A program made the translations under genes and the position numbers. 6,467 nucleotides of DNA, taken from the NCBI GenBank assembly GCA_020217165.1, contig JAIWOE010000202.1, forward strand, positions 1-6,467, read 5' to 3'. This document shows positions 1 through 5,521 of the stretch, one piece after another. Below the pieces are notes generated by a model that saw nothing but the letters and a program-made list of their open reading frames with translations, ran no database searches and was not told the DNA's origin. Position 1 is the stretch's first letter, and the number at the start of each line of letters is the position of its first letter. Origin of the DNA: Desulfovibrio sp. (GTDB lineage: Bacteria > Desulfobacterota > Desulfovibrionia > Desulfovibrionales > Desulfovibrionaceae).

Positions 1-711
1 CTGGCGGGCCTGCTGGGCGGGGCCGCCTGGGCCCTTGGGCCGGCCCTGCTGCGCGCCCGCGCCGGCACCAGCGAAATCCTCTCCACCCTACTCTTGAACT
101 ACGTGGCCATCCTGTTCATGGAATACCTGTATTACGGCCCTTGGCGAGACCCCGCCGGCATGGGCTTCCCCGGCACAGCCATGCTGCCCGAGGCGGCCAT
201 GCTGCCTCGGCTGGGAGCCACGCGGCTGCATCCGGGTTTTGGCCTGGCCCTGTTGCTGAGCGGGGCGGCTTATGTCCTGCTGTTCCGCACCCGCTGGGGA
301 TACCGGGTGCGGGTGACGGGCCAGGCGCCCCAGGCTGCGGCCTACGCCGGCTTTTCTCCCACCGGGCGTATGCTCCTGGTGCTGACCGGCTCCGGCGCCC
401 TGGCCGGTCTGGCCGGCGCAGGGGAAGTGTGCGGCCTGCACGGCCGCCTGCAGGATGGCCTGGCCGTGGGGCTGGGCTACGAAGGCATCGTGGCCGCCTG
501 TCTGGCGCGGCAACACCCCCTGGCCGTGGCGCCGGCCGCCCTGGGGTTGGCATTTCTGGCCGTGGGCGGGGACCAGCTGCAATCCGACCTGGGCCTGCCG
601 GCATCCATCGGCATTGTCCTGGAATCCATTCTGCTCCTGACCTTCCTGGCCGCAGCCTCCTGCATTACCCCGGCAGCCCTGCAACGCTGGAGGCTGCGCC
701 ATGCTGGATGA
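1..711 (+). CDS. BMP/Nup-type ABC importer permease, first subunit (5' end outside window)
   Basis: This is an inner-membrane permease subunit of an ABC importer of the BMP/Nup class (relatives: B. subtilis NupP/YufP, lactococcal NupB), which takes up nucleosides or simple sugars. The reading frame is open from base 1, so the N-terminus lies upstream; 236 residues are visible, against roughly 350 for the family. Family landmarks are TSEILSTLLLNYVA (visible residues 23-36), the cytoplasmic loop RTRWGYRVRVTGQAPQAAAYAG-like segment (about 96-117) that probably contacts the ATPase, and GYEGIVAACLA (159-169). Hydrophobic membrane segments lie around 28-42, 80-95, 124-141, 175-190 and 201-220. A TTG at 94 gives an open internal frame but sits in the middle of conserved sequence and is not the start. 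The stop codon overlaps the next permease gene by 11 bp, which implies translational coupling. The family is secure; the substrate cannot be read from a permease. Confidence 0.88.
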   Translation: MAGLLGGAAWALGPALLRARAGTSEILSTLLLNYVAILFMEYLYYGPWRDPAGMGFPGTAMLPEAAMLPRLGATRLHPGFGLALLLSGAAYVLLFRTRWGYRVRVTGQAPQAAAYAGFSPTGRMLLVLTGSGALAGLAGAGEVCGLHGRLQDGLAVGLGYEGIVAACLARQHPLAVAPAALGLAFLAVGGDQLQSDLGLPASIGIVLESILLLTFLAAASCITPAALQRWRLRHAG

Positions 712-1642
712 TGCCGTCATCATTGGTCAAATTGCAGTCAAATCCTCGGCTGCCGTCATGCTTGCCGCCACGGGCGAAGTGCTGTGCGAACGCAGCGGCG
801 TCATCAACCTCGGGCTGGAGGGCATGATGCTCTGTGGCGCCCTGGCGGGGTTTGTGGTCGGGTATGAGACCAAATCCGCCCTCATGGCCTGCGGTGCAGC
901 CATGGTCGCCGGCGGCCTGCTGGCCGGTCTGCATGCGGCCCTGACCATTGGTCTCAGGGCGCATCAGGTGCTTTGCGGCCTGGCCCTGACCCTGCTGGGC
1001 ACAGGCCTGGCCACCTTCCTGGGTCGGAGCTACCTGGGACTGCGGGGCGTGCGCCTGGGTGCGCTGCCCGTGCCGCACCTGCAGGAAATCCCCGTGCTGG
1101 GCGAGGTGCTGTTCCGGCAGCATGCCCTGGTGTACGTGGCGTTGGTGGTGGCCGCGGGGGGATGGTGGCTGTTGTTTCGGACCAAAACCGGCCTGCGCAT
1201 CCGGGCCGTGGGCGAGGATGCCACCGCAGCCGACGCCGCCGGCCTGCCCGTGGCCAGATTGCGGACCCTGTGCGTGGTGGCCGGAGGCATGCTGGCCGGG
1301 CTGGGGGGCGCCTCCCTGAGCCTGGCCTACACCCCGGGCTGGAAAGAGGGCATGACCGGCGGACAGGGCTGGATTGCCATCGCCATGGTCATTTTTTCGG
1401 GCTGGCGTCCCCTGGGCGCCGCGACCGGCGCATTGTTGTTCGGCGGTCTCACCGCCTTGCAATTCCACGCCCAGGTGAGCGGCTCCCTGTTTGGCGTGCC
1501 CGACATCTCCCCCAGTTTCCTGCGTATGCTGCCCTACCTGCTGACCATCGCCGTGCTTGCCCTGGCCGGGGTCCTGCCGGGATTCTCCCGCCGGGCCGGC
1601 GCGCCGGCGGACCTGGGTCGTCCGTTTCGTCGGGAATCCTGA
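701..1642 (+). CDS. BMP/Nup-type ABC importer permease, second subunit
   Basis: This is the partner permease (relatives: NupQ/YufQ, NupC) that would form the heterodimeric channel with the upstream subunit in the inner membrane. It has 313 residues, the usual length. ATG at 701 is supported by GGAGG at 689-693, seven bases upstream, inside the preceding gene. Conserved landmarks are GEVLCERSGVINLGLEGMM (25-43), the loop RTKTGLRIRAVGEDATAADA (160-179) ahead of AGLPVARLR, a putative ATPase-coupling segment, then TGGQGWIAIAMVIFSGW (219-235) and RMLPYLLTI (275-283). Hydrophobic segments are spread along the chain, for example 62-83, 90-107, 143-158, 189-208, 224-250 and 276-294. The short tail after 295 (SRRAGAPADLGRPFRRES) is basic and probably cytoplasmic. 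It is the last gene of the operon on this strand. The substrate is not determinable; nucleoside or purine is the most common for close relatives. Confidence 0.92.
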   Translation: MLDDAVIIGQIAVKSSAAVMLAATGEVLCERSGVINLGLEGMMLCGALAGFVVGYETKSALMACGAAMVAGGLLAGLHAALTIGLRAHQVLCGLALTLLGTGLATFLGRSYLGLRGVRLGALPVPHLQEIPVLGEVLFRQHALVYVALVVAAGGWWLLFRTKTGLRIRAVGEDATAADAAGLPVARLRTLCVVAGGMLAGLGGASLSLAYTPGWKEGMTGGQGWIAIAMVIFSGWRPLGAATGALLFGGLTALQFHAQVSGSLFGVPDISPSFLRMLPYLLTIAVLALAGVLPGFSRRAGAPADLGRPFRRES

Positions 1643-1663
1643 TTCGCTCCGCCTTCCCCCCCC

Positions 1664-1696
1664 AAAAAAAGACCTGGCACCCGTGGGCGCCAGGTC
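1664..1696 (-). terminator. Intrinsic terminator of the exported-protein gene
   Basis: An 11-bp stem (1671-1681 paired with 1686-1696, GACCTGGCACC with GGCGCCAGGTC, one G-U type pair) closes a 4-base loop. Read on the - strand it is followed at once by seven T residues (complement of 1664-1670). It lies 34 bp beyond the stop of the - strand gene at 1731-2291. On the + strand no T tract follows, so it would be at best a weak terminator for the permease operon. Confidence 0.85.
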
Positions 1697-1730
1697 CTTG
1701 CCTTGGCAGGCATCCATCCGCAATCCGCCG

Positions 1731-2291
1731 CTATTTGTGCGCACGCTTGAGGATATCAAAGGAAATACCGCCGGCCAGGGCGTAGAGCTCGTCCAAGGTC
1801 ACATTCTCGTAACCCACCAGCAGGATTTTCACGTCCTGGGAAAGATCCAGAACGGCCACGGGCGAGGGTGTGGTGTCGTTCCCATACCATTTGACACCAG
1901 CCACGTCCTTGCTGGTGGGGGGCATCTTGCCGCCCACCTGGGCCATGGTCTTGGCATCACGACGGAATCCGTAGGTGGGATCCTTGCGGACGTTGTCGAT
2001 GAAGGAGAGGTACACCACCTTGCCGGCCCCTTCGTAGCGAGCCACCAGACTGCCATCCACGGGGTGAAACTCGTGGTAAAGACTCACCTGCTTGAACCCG
2101 GGCAGCTTGACCGCGGCAAACCACTTGCGCACGGCCTCCTCGGGAATGCTGGGGAGATAGGCCTCGCGGGGCTGGGCCTGGACTGGGGCAACGGCCACGA
2201 GCACCGTCAGCGCGCACCACACCGCCAACATGATGCGCTTCCACAACACATCCGCTGCGTGGCAGCGGGTCCGCAAACCTGCATGTTCCAT
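1731..2291 (-). CDS. Exported protein of unknown function
   Basis: A 186-residue protein that I do not recognise. The ATG at 2291 (MEHAGLRTRC) is chosen because AGGAAG stands about six bases before it on the - strand. A GTG at 2249 (MLWKRIMLAVW) and an ATG at 2231 would give more compact signal peptides and are real alternatives. After the basic WKR (17-19), a hydrophobic run LAVWCALTVLVAVAPVQA (22-39) ends in an Ala-x-Ala-like site, so signal peptidase I cleavage after residue 39 and a periplasmic mature domain of about 147 residues are predicted. The Cys in the core is not in a lipobox context. The mature part has features of a small alpha/beta fold: VARYEGAGKVVYLSFIDN (83-100), GVKWYGND (132-139), AVLDLSQDVKILLVGYENV (146-164). 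No catalytic motif is evident. It is transcribed alone, divergent from the first MucR-type gene, with its own terminator. The longer open frame up to 2423 looks non-coding. Confidence 0.75.
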   Translation of the reverse strand: MEHAGLRTRCHAADVLWKRIMLAVWCALTVLVAVAPVQAQPREAYLPSIPEEAVRKWFAAVKLPGFKQVSLYHEFHPVDGSLVARYEGAGKVVYLSFIDNVRKDPTYGFRRDAKTMAQVGGKMPPTSKDVAGVKWYGNDTTPSPVAVLDLSQDVKILLVGYENVTLDELYALAGGISFDILKRAHK

Positions 2292-2394
2292 GGGTCTTCC
2301 TGCTGATGCATGACGAAAGAAGGAGGTTGCCGCCGCAGGGGCACTGGTGAACAGCGCCTGGCTGGGCGTACGTGGCCGGGTGGACCACGGCGGC

Positions 2395-2423
2395 ACCATA
2401 CTCGCGGTGCGAGGCCATGGCAA
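2395..2423 (-). promoter_or_regulatory. Candidate sigma70-type promoter for the exported-protein gene
   Basis: On the - strand, TTGCCA (complement of 2418-2423; 5 of 6 to TTGACA) is followed after 17 bp by TATGGT (complement of 2395-2400; 4 of 6 to TATAAT). Transcription would start near 2388, giving a leader of about 97 nt. This rests on consensus matching only. A second AT-rich stretch further up (2450-2465) could hold an alternative promoter. Confidence 0.35.
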
Positions 2424-2470
2424 GCCGGCAACAGACTCGTGCCGAATGGTTGCATATAATTAACCCGCTT

Positions 2471-2490
2471 CTGTTCCGGTGACGCAACAG
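2471..2490. promoter_or_regulatory. Inverted repeat CTGTT-N10-AACAG
   Basis: Five-base arms CTGTT (2471-2475) and AACAG (2486-2490) are separated by ten bases, so the arm centres are about 15 bp apart. The same outer sequence occurs in the larger palindrome at 2679-2693. It lies in the intergenic region shared by the divergent exported-protein and first MucR-type genes, upstream of both start points. It could be a regulator half-site pair; short arms make chance occurrence possible. Confidence 0.3.
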
Positions 2491-2641
2491 GTTTTTTTGA
2501 ACTGCGATAGCAATGCATCTTGAGAAGTTAAACATTTTTTAGACTTTTATTAGAAAAGATGTAATTCCGCAACGCAAGGAAATCCGGCAGTTGTGCACAC
2601 CGCGTTGCAGAGCGAAGAAATCTTGCAACCGCAGACGTATC

Positions 2642-2671
2642 TTGACAGAAACTCCCGGATTGCGACATAAG
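2642..2671 (+). promoter_or_regulatory. Sigma70-type promoter of the first MucR-type gene
   Basis: A perfect -35 box TTGACA (2642-2647) is followed after 18 bp by CATAAG (2666-2671; 4 of 6 to TATAAT). A start point near 2678 gives a leader of about 38 nt before the ATG at 2716. The second MucR-type gene has the same arrangement (TTGACA, 18 bp, about the same leader), which supports both. The rest of 2292-2715 holds no convincing gene: 2292-2440 is GC-rich with no feature seen, and 2450-2560 is AT-rich with T-A steps. Confidence 0.65.
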
Positions 2672-2678
2672 AGTTGTA

Positions 2679-2693
2679 CTGTTGCCGCAACAG
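2679..2693. promoter_or_regulatory. Perfect 15-bp palindrome at the start point: candidate operator
   Basis: CTGTTGC-C-GCAACAG is a perfect inverted repeat with 7-bp arms. It begins eight bases after the -10 box of the first MucR-type gene, at or just after the predicted transcription start, the position of a repressor operator. The GCAA/TTGC core recurs at 2569, 2574, 2605, 2623-2628 and upstream of the second paralogue. It could also fold as a short hairpin in the leader. Autoregulation by the encoded protein is inference. Confidence 0.5.
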
Positions 2694-2715
2694 CACTTTA
2701 CAAGGGGATTGAGGA

Positions 2716-3117
2716 ATGGAGAGCTACGTCAAGGAAGCACTGGAAATCGTCAAGGCTCAGGCGAGCGTGCGTAATATGACCGAGGAGGAAATCACCTCCA
2801 TGGTTCACAAACTCAGCCAGGGCATTCGGTCCATCAGCGAGGGAACGCATGTCAAGGCTGCAGCTCCCCGGACCCAGCAGGATCCCATGGAAGCCATCAA
2901 GGAAAACTCCATTCTGTGCCTGGAGTCCGGCAAGCCATACAAGATCCTCACCAAGCGGCATCTGGCGCAATTCGGGCTCACGCCTGACGAATACCGTGCC
3001 AAATGGGGATACAAGAAAGGCCAGCCGCTGGTTTGCAAGTCCCTGCAGCGGGAGCGCCGCAAAAAGATGAAGGACATGAAGCTCTGGGAAAAGCGCATGA
3101 AGCAGGTCCGGAGCTGA
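2716..3117 (+). CDS. Ros/MucR-family transcriptional regulator, paralogue A
   Basis: A 133-residue DNA-binding regulator of the Ros/MucR family; members bind AT-rich DNA with T-A steps, and some act as H-NS-like silencers. ATG at 2716 follows AAGGGGA (2702-2708) and is confirmed by alignment with paralogue B. Residues 1-40 (MESYVKEALEIVKAQASVRN, MTEEEITSM) form the helical N-terminal part that mediates oligomerisation in known MucR proteins. A variable linker spans 41-60. The Ros-type domain is 65-110, with CLESGKPYKILTKRHLAQFG and the family hallmark LTPDEYRAKWGY (88-99). A basic tail follows (RERRKKMKDMKLWEKRMK). Against the usual CLECG...KKHLxxHG pattern, C68 and H82 are kept but the second Cys is S71 and the second His is F86, so classical zinc binding is doubtful. 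Zinc-free Ros homologues that still fold and bind DNA are known from rhizobia. It has its own promoter and terminator, and probably represses itself and neighbours (inference). Confidence 0.9.
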   Translation: MESYVKEALEIVKAQASVRNMTEEEITSMVHKLSQGIRSISEGTHVKAAAPRTQQDPMEAIKENSILCLESGKPYKILTKRHLAQFGLTPDEYRAKWGYKKGQPLVCKSLQRERRKKMKDMKLWEKRMKQVRS

Positions 3118-3130
3118 AGTCCGCCCGCGA

Positions 3131-3155
3131 CACACTGGGGCACACTGGGGCACAC
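3131..3155 (+). repeat. Short tandem repeat, 2.5 copies of a 10-mer
   Basis: CACACTGGGG occurs twice without change (3131-3140, 3141-3150), followed by a third CACAC (3151-3155). It starts 13 bp after the stop codon of paralogue A. The ten-base unit is close to one helical turn, so the copies would lie on the same DNA face, but replication slippage explains it equally well. No function can be assigned. Confidence 0.7.
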
Positions 3156-3285
3156 CGTTCATCCGGCAGGGTGCGGCTCTTCTGGGGAGAGTGGTCGCGC
3201 TGCGGCTGCGGGAGGAACGTGGTTGTCCTCTCACAGGGAAAGGGGCGAGGCTTGACCCGCGGTTCCCTGGCAAATGCATCACATG

Positions 3286-3327
3286 GAATCGCTGCGTCAC
3301 GCCTTGGCGCAGCGATTCTGCATTTTT
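3286..3327 (+). terminator. Intrinsic terminator after paralogue A
   Basis: A perfect 11-bp stem, GAATCGCTGCG (3286-3296) with CGCAGCGATTC (3308-3318), has an 11-base loop and is followed by TGCATTTTT with five T residues at 3323-3327. Outside a 7-base bulge, AAATGCA (3272-3278) can also pair with TGCATTT (3319-3325), lengthening the structure at the cost of the T tract. It lies 168 bp beyond the stop of paralogue A, an unusually long 3' region. It isolates paralogue A from the promoter region of paralogue B. Confidence 0.75.
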
Positions 3328-3342
3328 CCTCGCGTGAATTGC

Positions 3343-3462
3343 AGATATACCGCGACATCAGCATGTTATACTATATCTAGACTTTATTTCAATTTAATCC
3401 AAATGCAACTTTGTCCATATAACAGCAACGCTACCGCAATAGCATCAAAAAAAACCGCAATA
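3343..3462. promoter_or_regulatory. AT-rich upstream region of paralogue B with inverted repeat and phased GCAA motifs
   Basis: This stretch separates the paralogue A terminator from the paralogue B promoter. It contains AGATATA (3343-3349) and TATATCT (3372-3378), an inverted repeat with a 22-bp spacer, then the AT-rich TAGACTTTATTTC (3378-3390), whose counterpart TAGACTTTTATTA lies at 2540-2552 before paralogue A. GCAA follows at 3405, 3425, 3436 and 3457 (spacings 20, 11 and 21). The last two lie within exact copies of ACCGCAATA (3433-3441, 3454-3462) two helical turns apart. AT-rich DNA with T-A steps is the known preference of MucR proteins, so this is a plausible control region. No gene is seen here. 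Confidence 0.45.
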
Positions 3463-3487
3463 TCCATACATACTCCCTCCACACTGC

Positions 3488-3517
3488 TTGACATGGGGGG
3501 ACTCATCACTGTATACC
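3488..3517 (+). promoter_or_regulatory. Sigma70-type promoter of paralogue B
   Basis: TTGACA (3488-3493) and TATACC (3512-3517; 4 of 6) are separated by 18 bp. The predicted start near 3524 gives a leader of about 39 nt, nearly the same geometry as the promoter of paralogue A. A 9-bp palindrome GTATCATAC (3529-3537) lies just after the start point. The TTG of the -35 box opens a frame continuous with paralogue B, but those 25 codons are promoter and leader, not coding sequence. Confidence 0.7.
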
Positions 3518-3562
3518 GTTCTCACGCAGTATCATACGCGATATTCATTCTGGAGGCGCTTC

Positions 3563-3955
3563 GTGGAAAGCTACATAAAGGAAGCTCTGGAGATCGTCAG
3601 GGCCCAGGCTGGCGTCCGCACCATGACGGAAGAAGAAATCACGTCCATGGTTCGCTCCCTGGCCAAAGGGATCAAGAGCATGCATGCCGGGGACATGCCC
3701 GCTTTTGAAGCGCCCATTGCTGCGGGCGACCCTCTGCAGGCCATCAAAGAAAAAACCATCACCTGCCTGGAAGATGGCAAGTCTTACAAGATCCTCACCA
3801 AGAAGACCTTGGCCAAGTTCGGTCTTACACCGGACGAATACCGCGCCAAGTGGGGGTATCAAAAAAATCTGCCCCTGGTTTGCAAGGCCCTGCAGCGGGA
3901 ACGTCGCAAAAAAATGAAAGACATGAAGCTCTGGGAAAAGCGCATGAAGGGCTGA
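3563..3955 (+). CDS. Ros/MucR-family transcriptional regulator, paralogue B
   Basis: A 130-residue paralogue of the gene at 2716-3117; the two align without a gap over 130 residues with about 93 identities. The start is GTG at 3563, chosen because GGAGG (3552-3556) lies six bases before it and because the protein then begins MESYIKEALEIV exactly as paralogue A does. Layout is the same: helical N-terminal part 1-40, linker 41-60, Ros-type domain 65-110 with LTPDEYRAKWGY (88-99), and a basic tail identical to that of A (QRERRKKMKDMKLWEKRMK) except for the last residue. Zinc ligand loss goes further: C68 remains, but the other three positions are D71, T82 and F86. It should be a zinc-independent DNA binder, or possibly a modulator that forms mixed oligomers with A (inference). 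It is transcribed from its own promoter, towards the convergent phage genes. Confidence 0.9.
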   Translation: MESYIKEALEIVRAQAGVRTMTEEEITSMVRSLAKGIKSMHAGDMPAFEAPIAAGDPLQAIKEKTITCLEDGKSYKILTKKTLAKFGLTPDEYRAKWGYQKNLPLVCKALQRERRKKMKDMKLWEKRMKG

Positions 3956-4005
3956 TGGCCCCTCCTGCCGCAGCGGTCTCAGATCTTCCCATGACTGTGT
4001 TGCAG

Positions 4006-4044
4006 ACGACGCCGGCGCCTCCGCATGGAGGGCGCTGGCGGCGT
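4006..4044. repeat. Large GC-rich hairpin between convergent genes
   Basis: Bases 4006-4022 pair with 4027-4044 around a GCAT loop: about 16 pairs including one G-T, with one bulged base (4032) and one A-G mismatch. It lies 50 bp beyond the stop of paralogue B and 57 bp beyond the stop of the portal-like gene on the other strand. No T tract follows on either side, so it is not a canonical intrinsic terminator, though it could halt transcription with help or protect 3' ends of both transcripts. Confidence 0.6.
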
Positions 4045-4076
4045 TGTGTGCATTGCGTGCTCTGCATAGTCTGAAT

Positions 4077-4097
4077 GGCGCCATCCCCGCTGGCGCC
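4077..4097. repeat. Small inverted repeat next to the portal-like gene's 3' end
   Basis: GGCGCC at 4077-4082 and 4092-4097 can form a 6-bp stem with a 9-base loop, four bases beyond the portal-like stop codon. No T tract accompanies it. It may be part of a composite transcription end for the - strand phage genes. Otherwise 3956-4100 contains no gene, tRNA or recognisable attachment site. Confidence 0.3.
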
Positions 4098-4100
4098 GTC

Positions 4101-5474
4101 TCAGGAAGCCTCCACCGGCCTGGCCGTGGCGGCCAGTTCCTCCCGCACCGTGCCCAATACGCCCTCGCCACCGGGCAGGAGCCGGCGCGCCAGGCTCATT
4201 TTCAGTTCCCGTTGGAACGTCGGGCTGTCGATGAAGCCTGCGCCCTTGAGGGCGTTGTCCAGGTCCGCGGCCAGGTCTTCCACGGAAAAATGCCGCGGCC
4301 GTTCCAGGCGCATGCGCTCCAGCTCCCGTTCCCGCCCCTGCCAGGCCAGCCAGTGGCCCAGGATGGCCCGCTCCGCCTCTTCCAGATTGGCCGCCTTGGA
4401 GGCCAGCACCGAATTGAGTAACTGGAATTCCTGGCGCAGGGCCACGCCGCTTTTGGCCTGGGTGTCCACGCCATGCAGCCCGCCGGCGTTGGACATGCGG
4501 TAGATTTCCTGTGTCTTGCGCTCCACCCACAGCAAAATGGCTTCCACTGGCTCGCGGGCGGCGGCCTCCAGCCAGTCGGGCCGGGCGTCCACGCCGGTGT
4601 CGGGGTCCCACTCCAGCACGGCCCTGGGGCCGGTGGCCACCTCGTCCCGCAGTCCCGTGGCGTCCGGGGGCTGGCGTGGGGTGCGGAACATGGGGAAGGC
4701 GCTGTTCTTGATGACCTCCCCGCCCAGGGACAAATCACGGATGATGCTGGCATCCAGGGGCGCCACGTCGGCAATGTCCGAAACGCCCACAAACCGCCGC
4801 CGGCCCGTGAGATTCATCAACCAGACAAAGGGCACCCGTCCCAGGGCGTGTTCCCCCTGCCCCACCAGCTCCGCCCCGTCCTCCACGCGCCAGCGTTCCC
4901 AGGCATGGGGCCGGTACACCAGGATGGTGCCATCCTCCTCCATGAGTTTGACCATGGCCAGGAAGGGCCGGTGGTTGGCGTCGCGCTCCACCTGCCAGTC
5001 CAGAATGGCTTCCGGATGATACGCCGCCAGATACGGATGCAGCCGGGCCTCCCGCTCTTCCTGACGGGTGGCGGCGCCACGGCCCGGCTTGTCCACCAGC
5101 ACCCCCACGTGCCCGAAGATGCTGGCGTATTTCTGTTGTTCCAGCAGGAAATTATCGTAGTTGGTGCCGTAGAGGTCGCAATCCTGGGTAAAGGTGCGCC
5201 ACAGGCTGTCCCGGGCCAGATCCCCCAGTTCCCGGCGGGGCTGCTTTTCGAACAGGTAGAAGTTGAAACAGTTGACGATGGACTTGCAATAGTTGAAGCC
5301 CACCGCCTCGCGCAGGCGTTCCTGGAACTCGTGGGGCTCCTCGCGCGGATGCCGGCCCAGCACGCCCTGGGCCAGCATGGCATCCAGGCCCTCGTAGGCC
5401 GCAATCCAGAATCGCCAGCGCGGCAGCATGGTCGCATGGTGGGGATGCACCTTCAACAACTCGTCGCGGGTCAT
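4101..5474 (-). CDS. Phage portal-like protein
   Basis: A 457-residue protein that looks like a tailed-phage portal, the dodecameric ring at the capsid vertex through which terminase drives DNA. ATG at 5474 is chosen for GGAGGTGA (complement of 5477-5484) just upstream; a longer frame to 5660 would run back into the terminase gene. Portal-like landmarks are an N-terminal helical part (MTRDELLKVHPHHATMLPRW), KYASIFGHVGVLVDKP (115-130), AYHPEAILDWQV (151-162), a stretch PFVWLMNL (215-222), and the long helix SGVALRQEFQLLNSVLASK (342-360) followed by AANLEEAERAILGHWLAW (361-378). Length is in the portal range (400-550). It lies 47 bp after the terminase gene, the standard order. I cannot place it in a specific portal subfamily (DUF4055-like is possible). 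No head gene follows it. Confidence 0.75.
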   Translation of the reverse strand: MTRDELLKVHPHHATMLPRWRFWIAAYEGLDAMLAQGVLGRHPREEPHEFQERLREAVGFNYCKSIVNCFNFYLFEKQPRRELGDLARDSLWRTFTQDCDLYGTNYDNFLLEQQKYASIFGHVGVLVDKPGRGAATRQEEREARLHPYLAAYHPEAILDWQVERDANHRPFLAMVKLMEEDGTILVYRPHAWERWRVEDGAELVGQGEHALGRVPFVWLMNLTGRRRFVGVSDIADVAPLDASIIRDLSLGGEVIKNSAFPMFRTPRQPPDATGLRDEVATGPRAVLEWDPDTGVDARPDWLEAAAREPVEAILLWVERKTQEIYRMSNAGGLHGVDTQAKSGVALRQEFQLLNSVLASKAANLEEAERAILGHWLAWQGRERELERMRLERPRHFSVEDLAADLDNALKGAGFIDSPTFQRELKMSLARRLLPGGEGVLGTVREELAATARPVEAS

Positions 5475-5521
5475 GGTCACCTCCATAACGAAAGAATGAA
5501 AGGCAGGGCCAGCCAGGGGTG

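Noticed and set aside
701..711. 11-bp overlap of the two permease genes
   Set aside because: Normal for translationally coupled subunits of this transporter family.
88..723. Long - strand open frame (211 codons) opposite the first permease gene
   Set aside because: Composition is typical of an antisense shadow of GC-rich DNA (Gln, Gly and His rich), and the + strand product is a clear membrane transporter.
665..1759. 364-codon - strand open frame opposite the second permease
   Set aside because: It is low-complexity Gln/His/Gly-rich sequence opposite a well-conserved permease and spans the terminator of another gene.
2292..2423. N-terminal extension of the exported protein up to 2423
   Set aside because: It would put about 44 unconserved-looking residues before the signal peptide and cover the candidate promoter; ATG at 2291 has a ribosome-binding site.
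2591..2779. Short + strand frame of 62 codons across the paralogue A promoter
   Set aside because: It covers the promoter, operator-like palindrome and start of paralogue A in another frame and has no ribosome-binding site or family features.
3421..3462. GCAA repeats as a CRISPR-like array
   Set aside because: Units of 4-9 bp with irregular spacers are far too short for CRISPR repeats and there are no cas genes nearby.
3488..3562. N-terminal extension of paralogue B from the TTG at 3488
   Set aside because: The TTG is part of the -35 box TTGACA; GTG at 3563 has GGAGG upstream and gives an N-terminus matching paralogue A.
3956..4100. Attachment site or tRNA at the phage-regulator junction
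   Set aside because: No tRNA-like fold or direct repeat to another part of the window was seen; the second att copy would be outside the window anyway.
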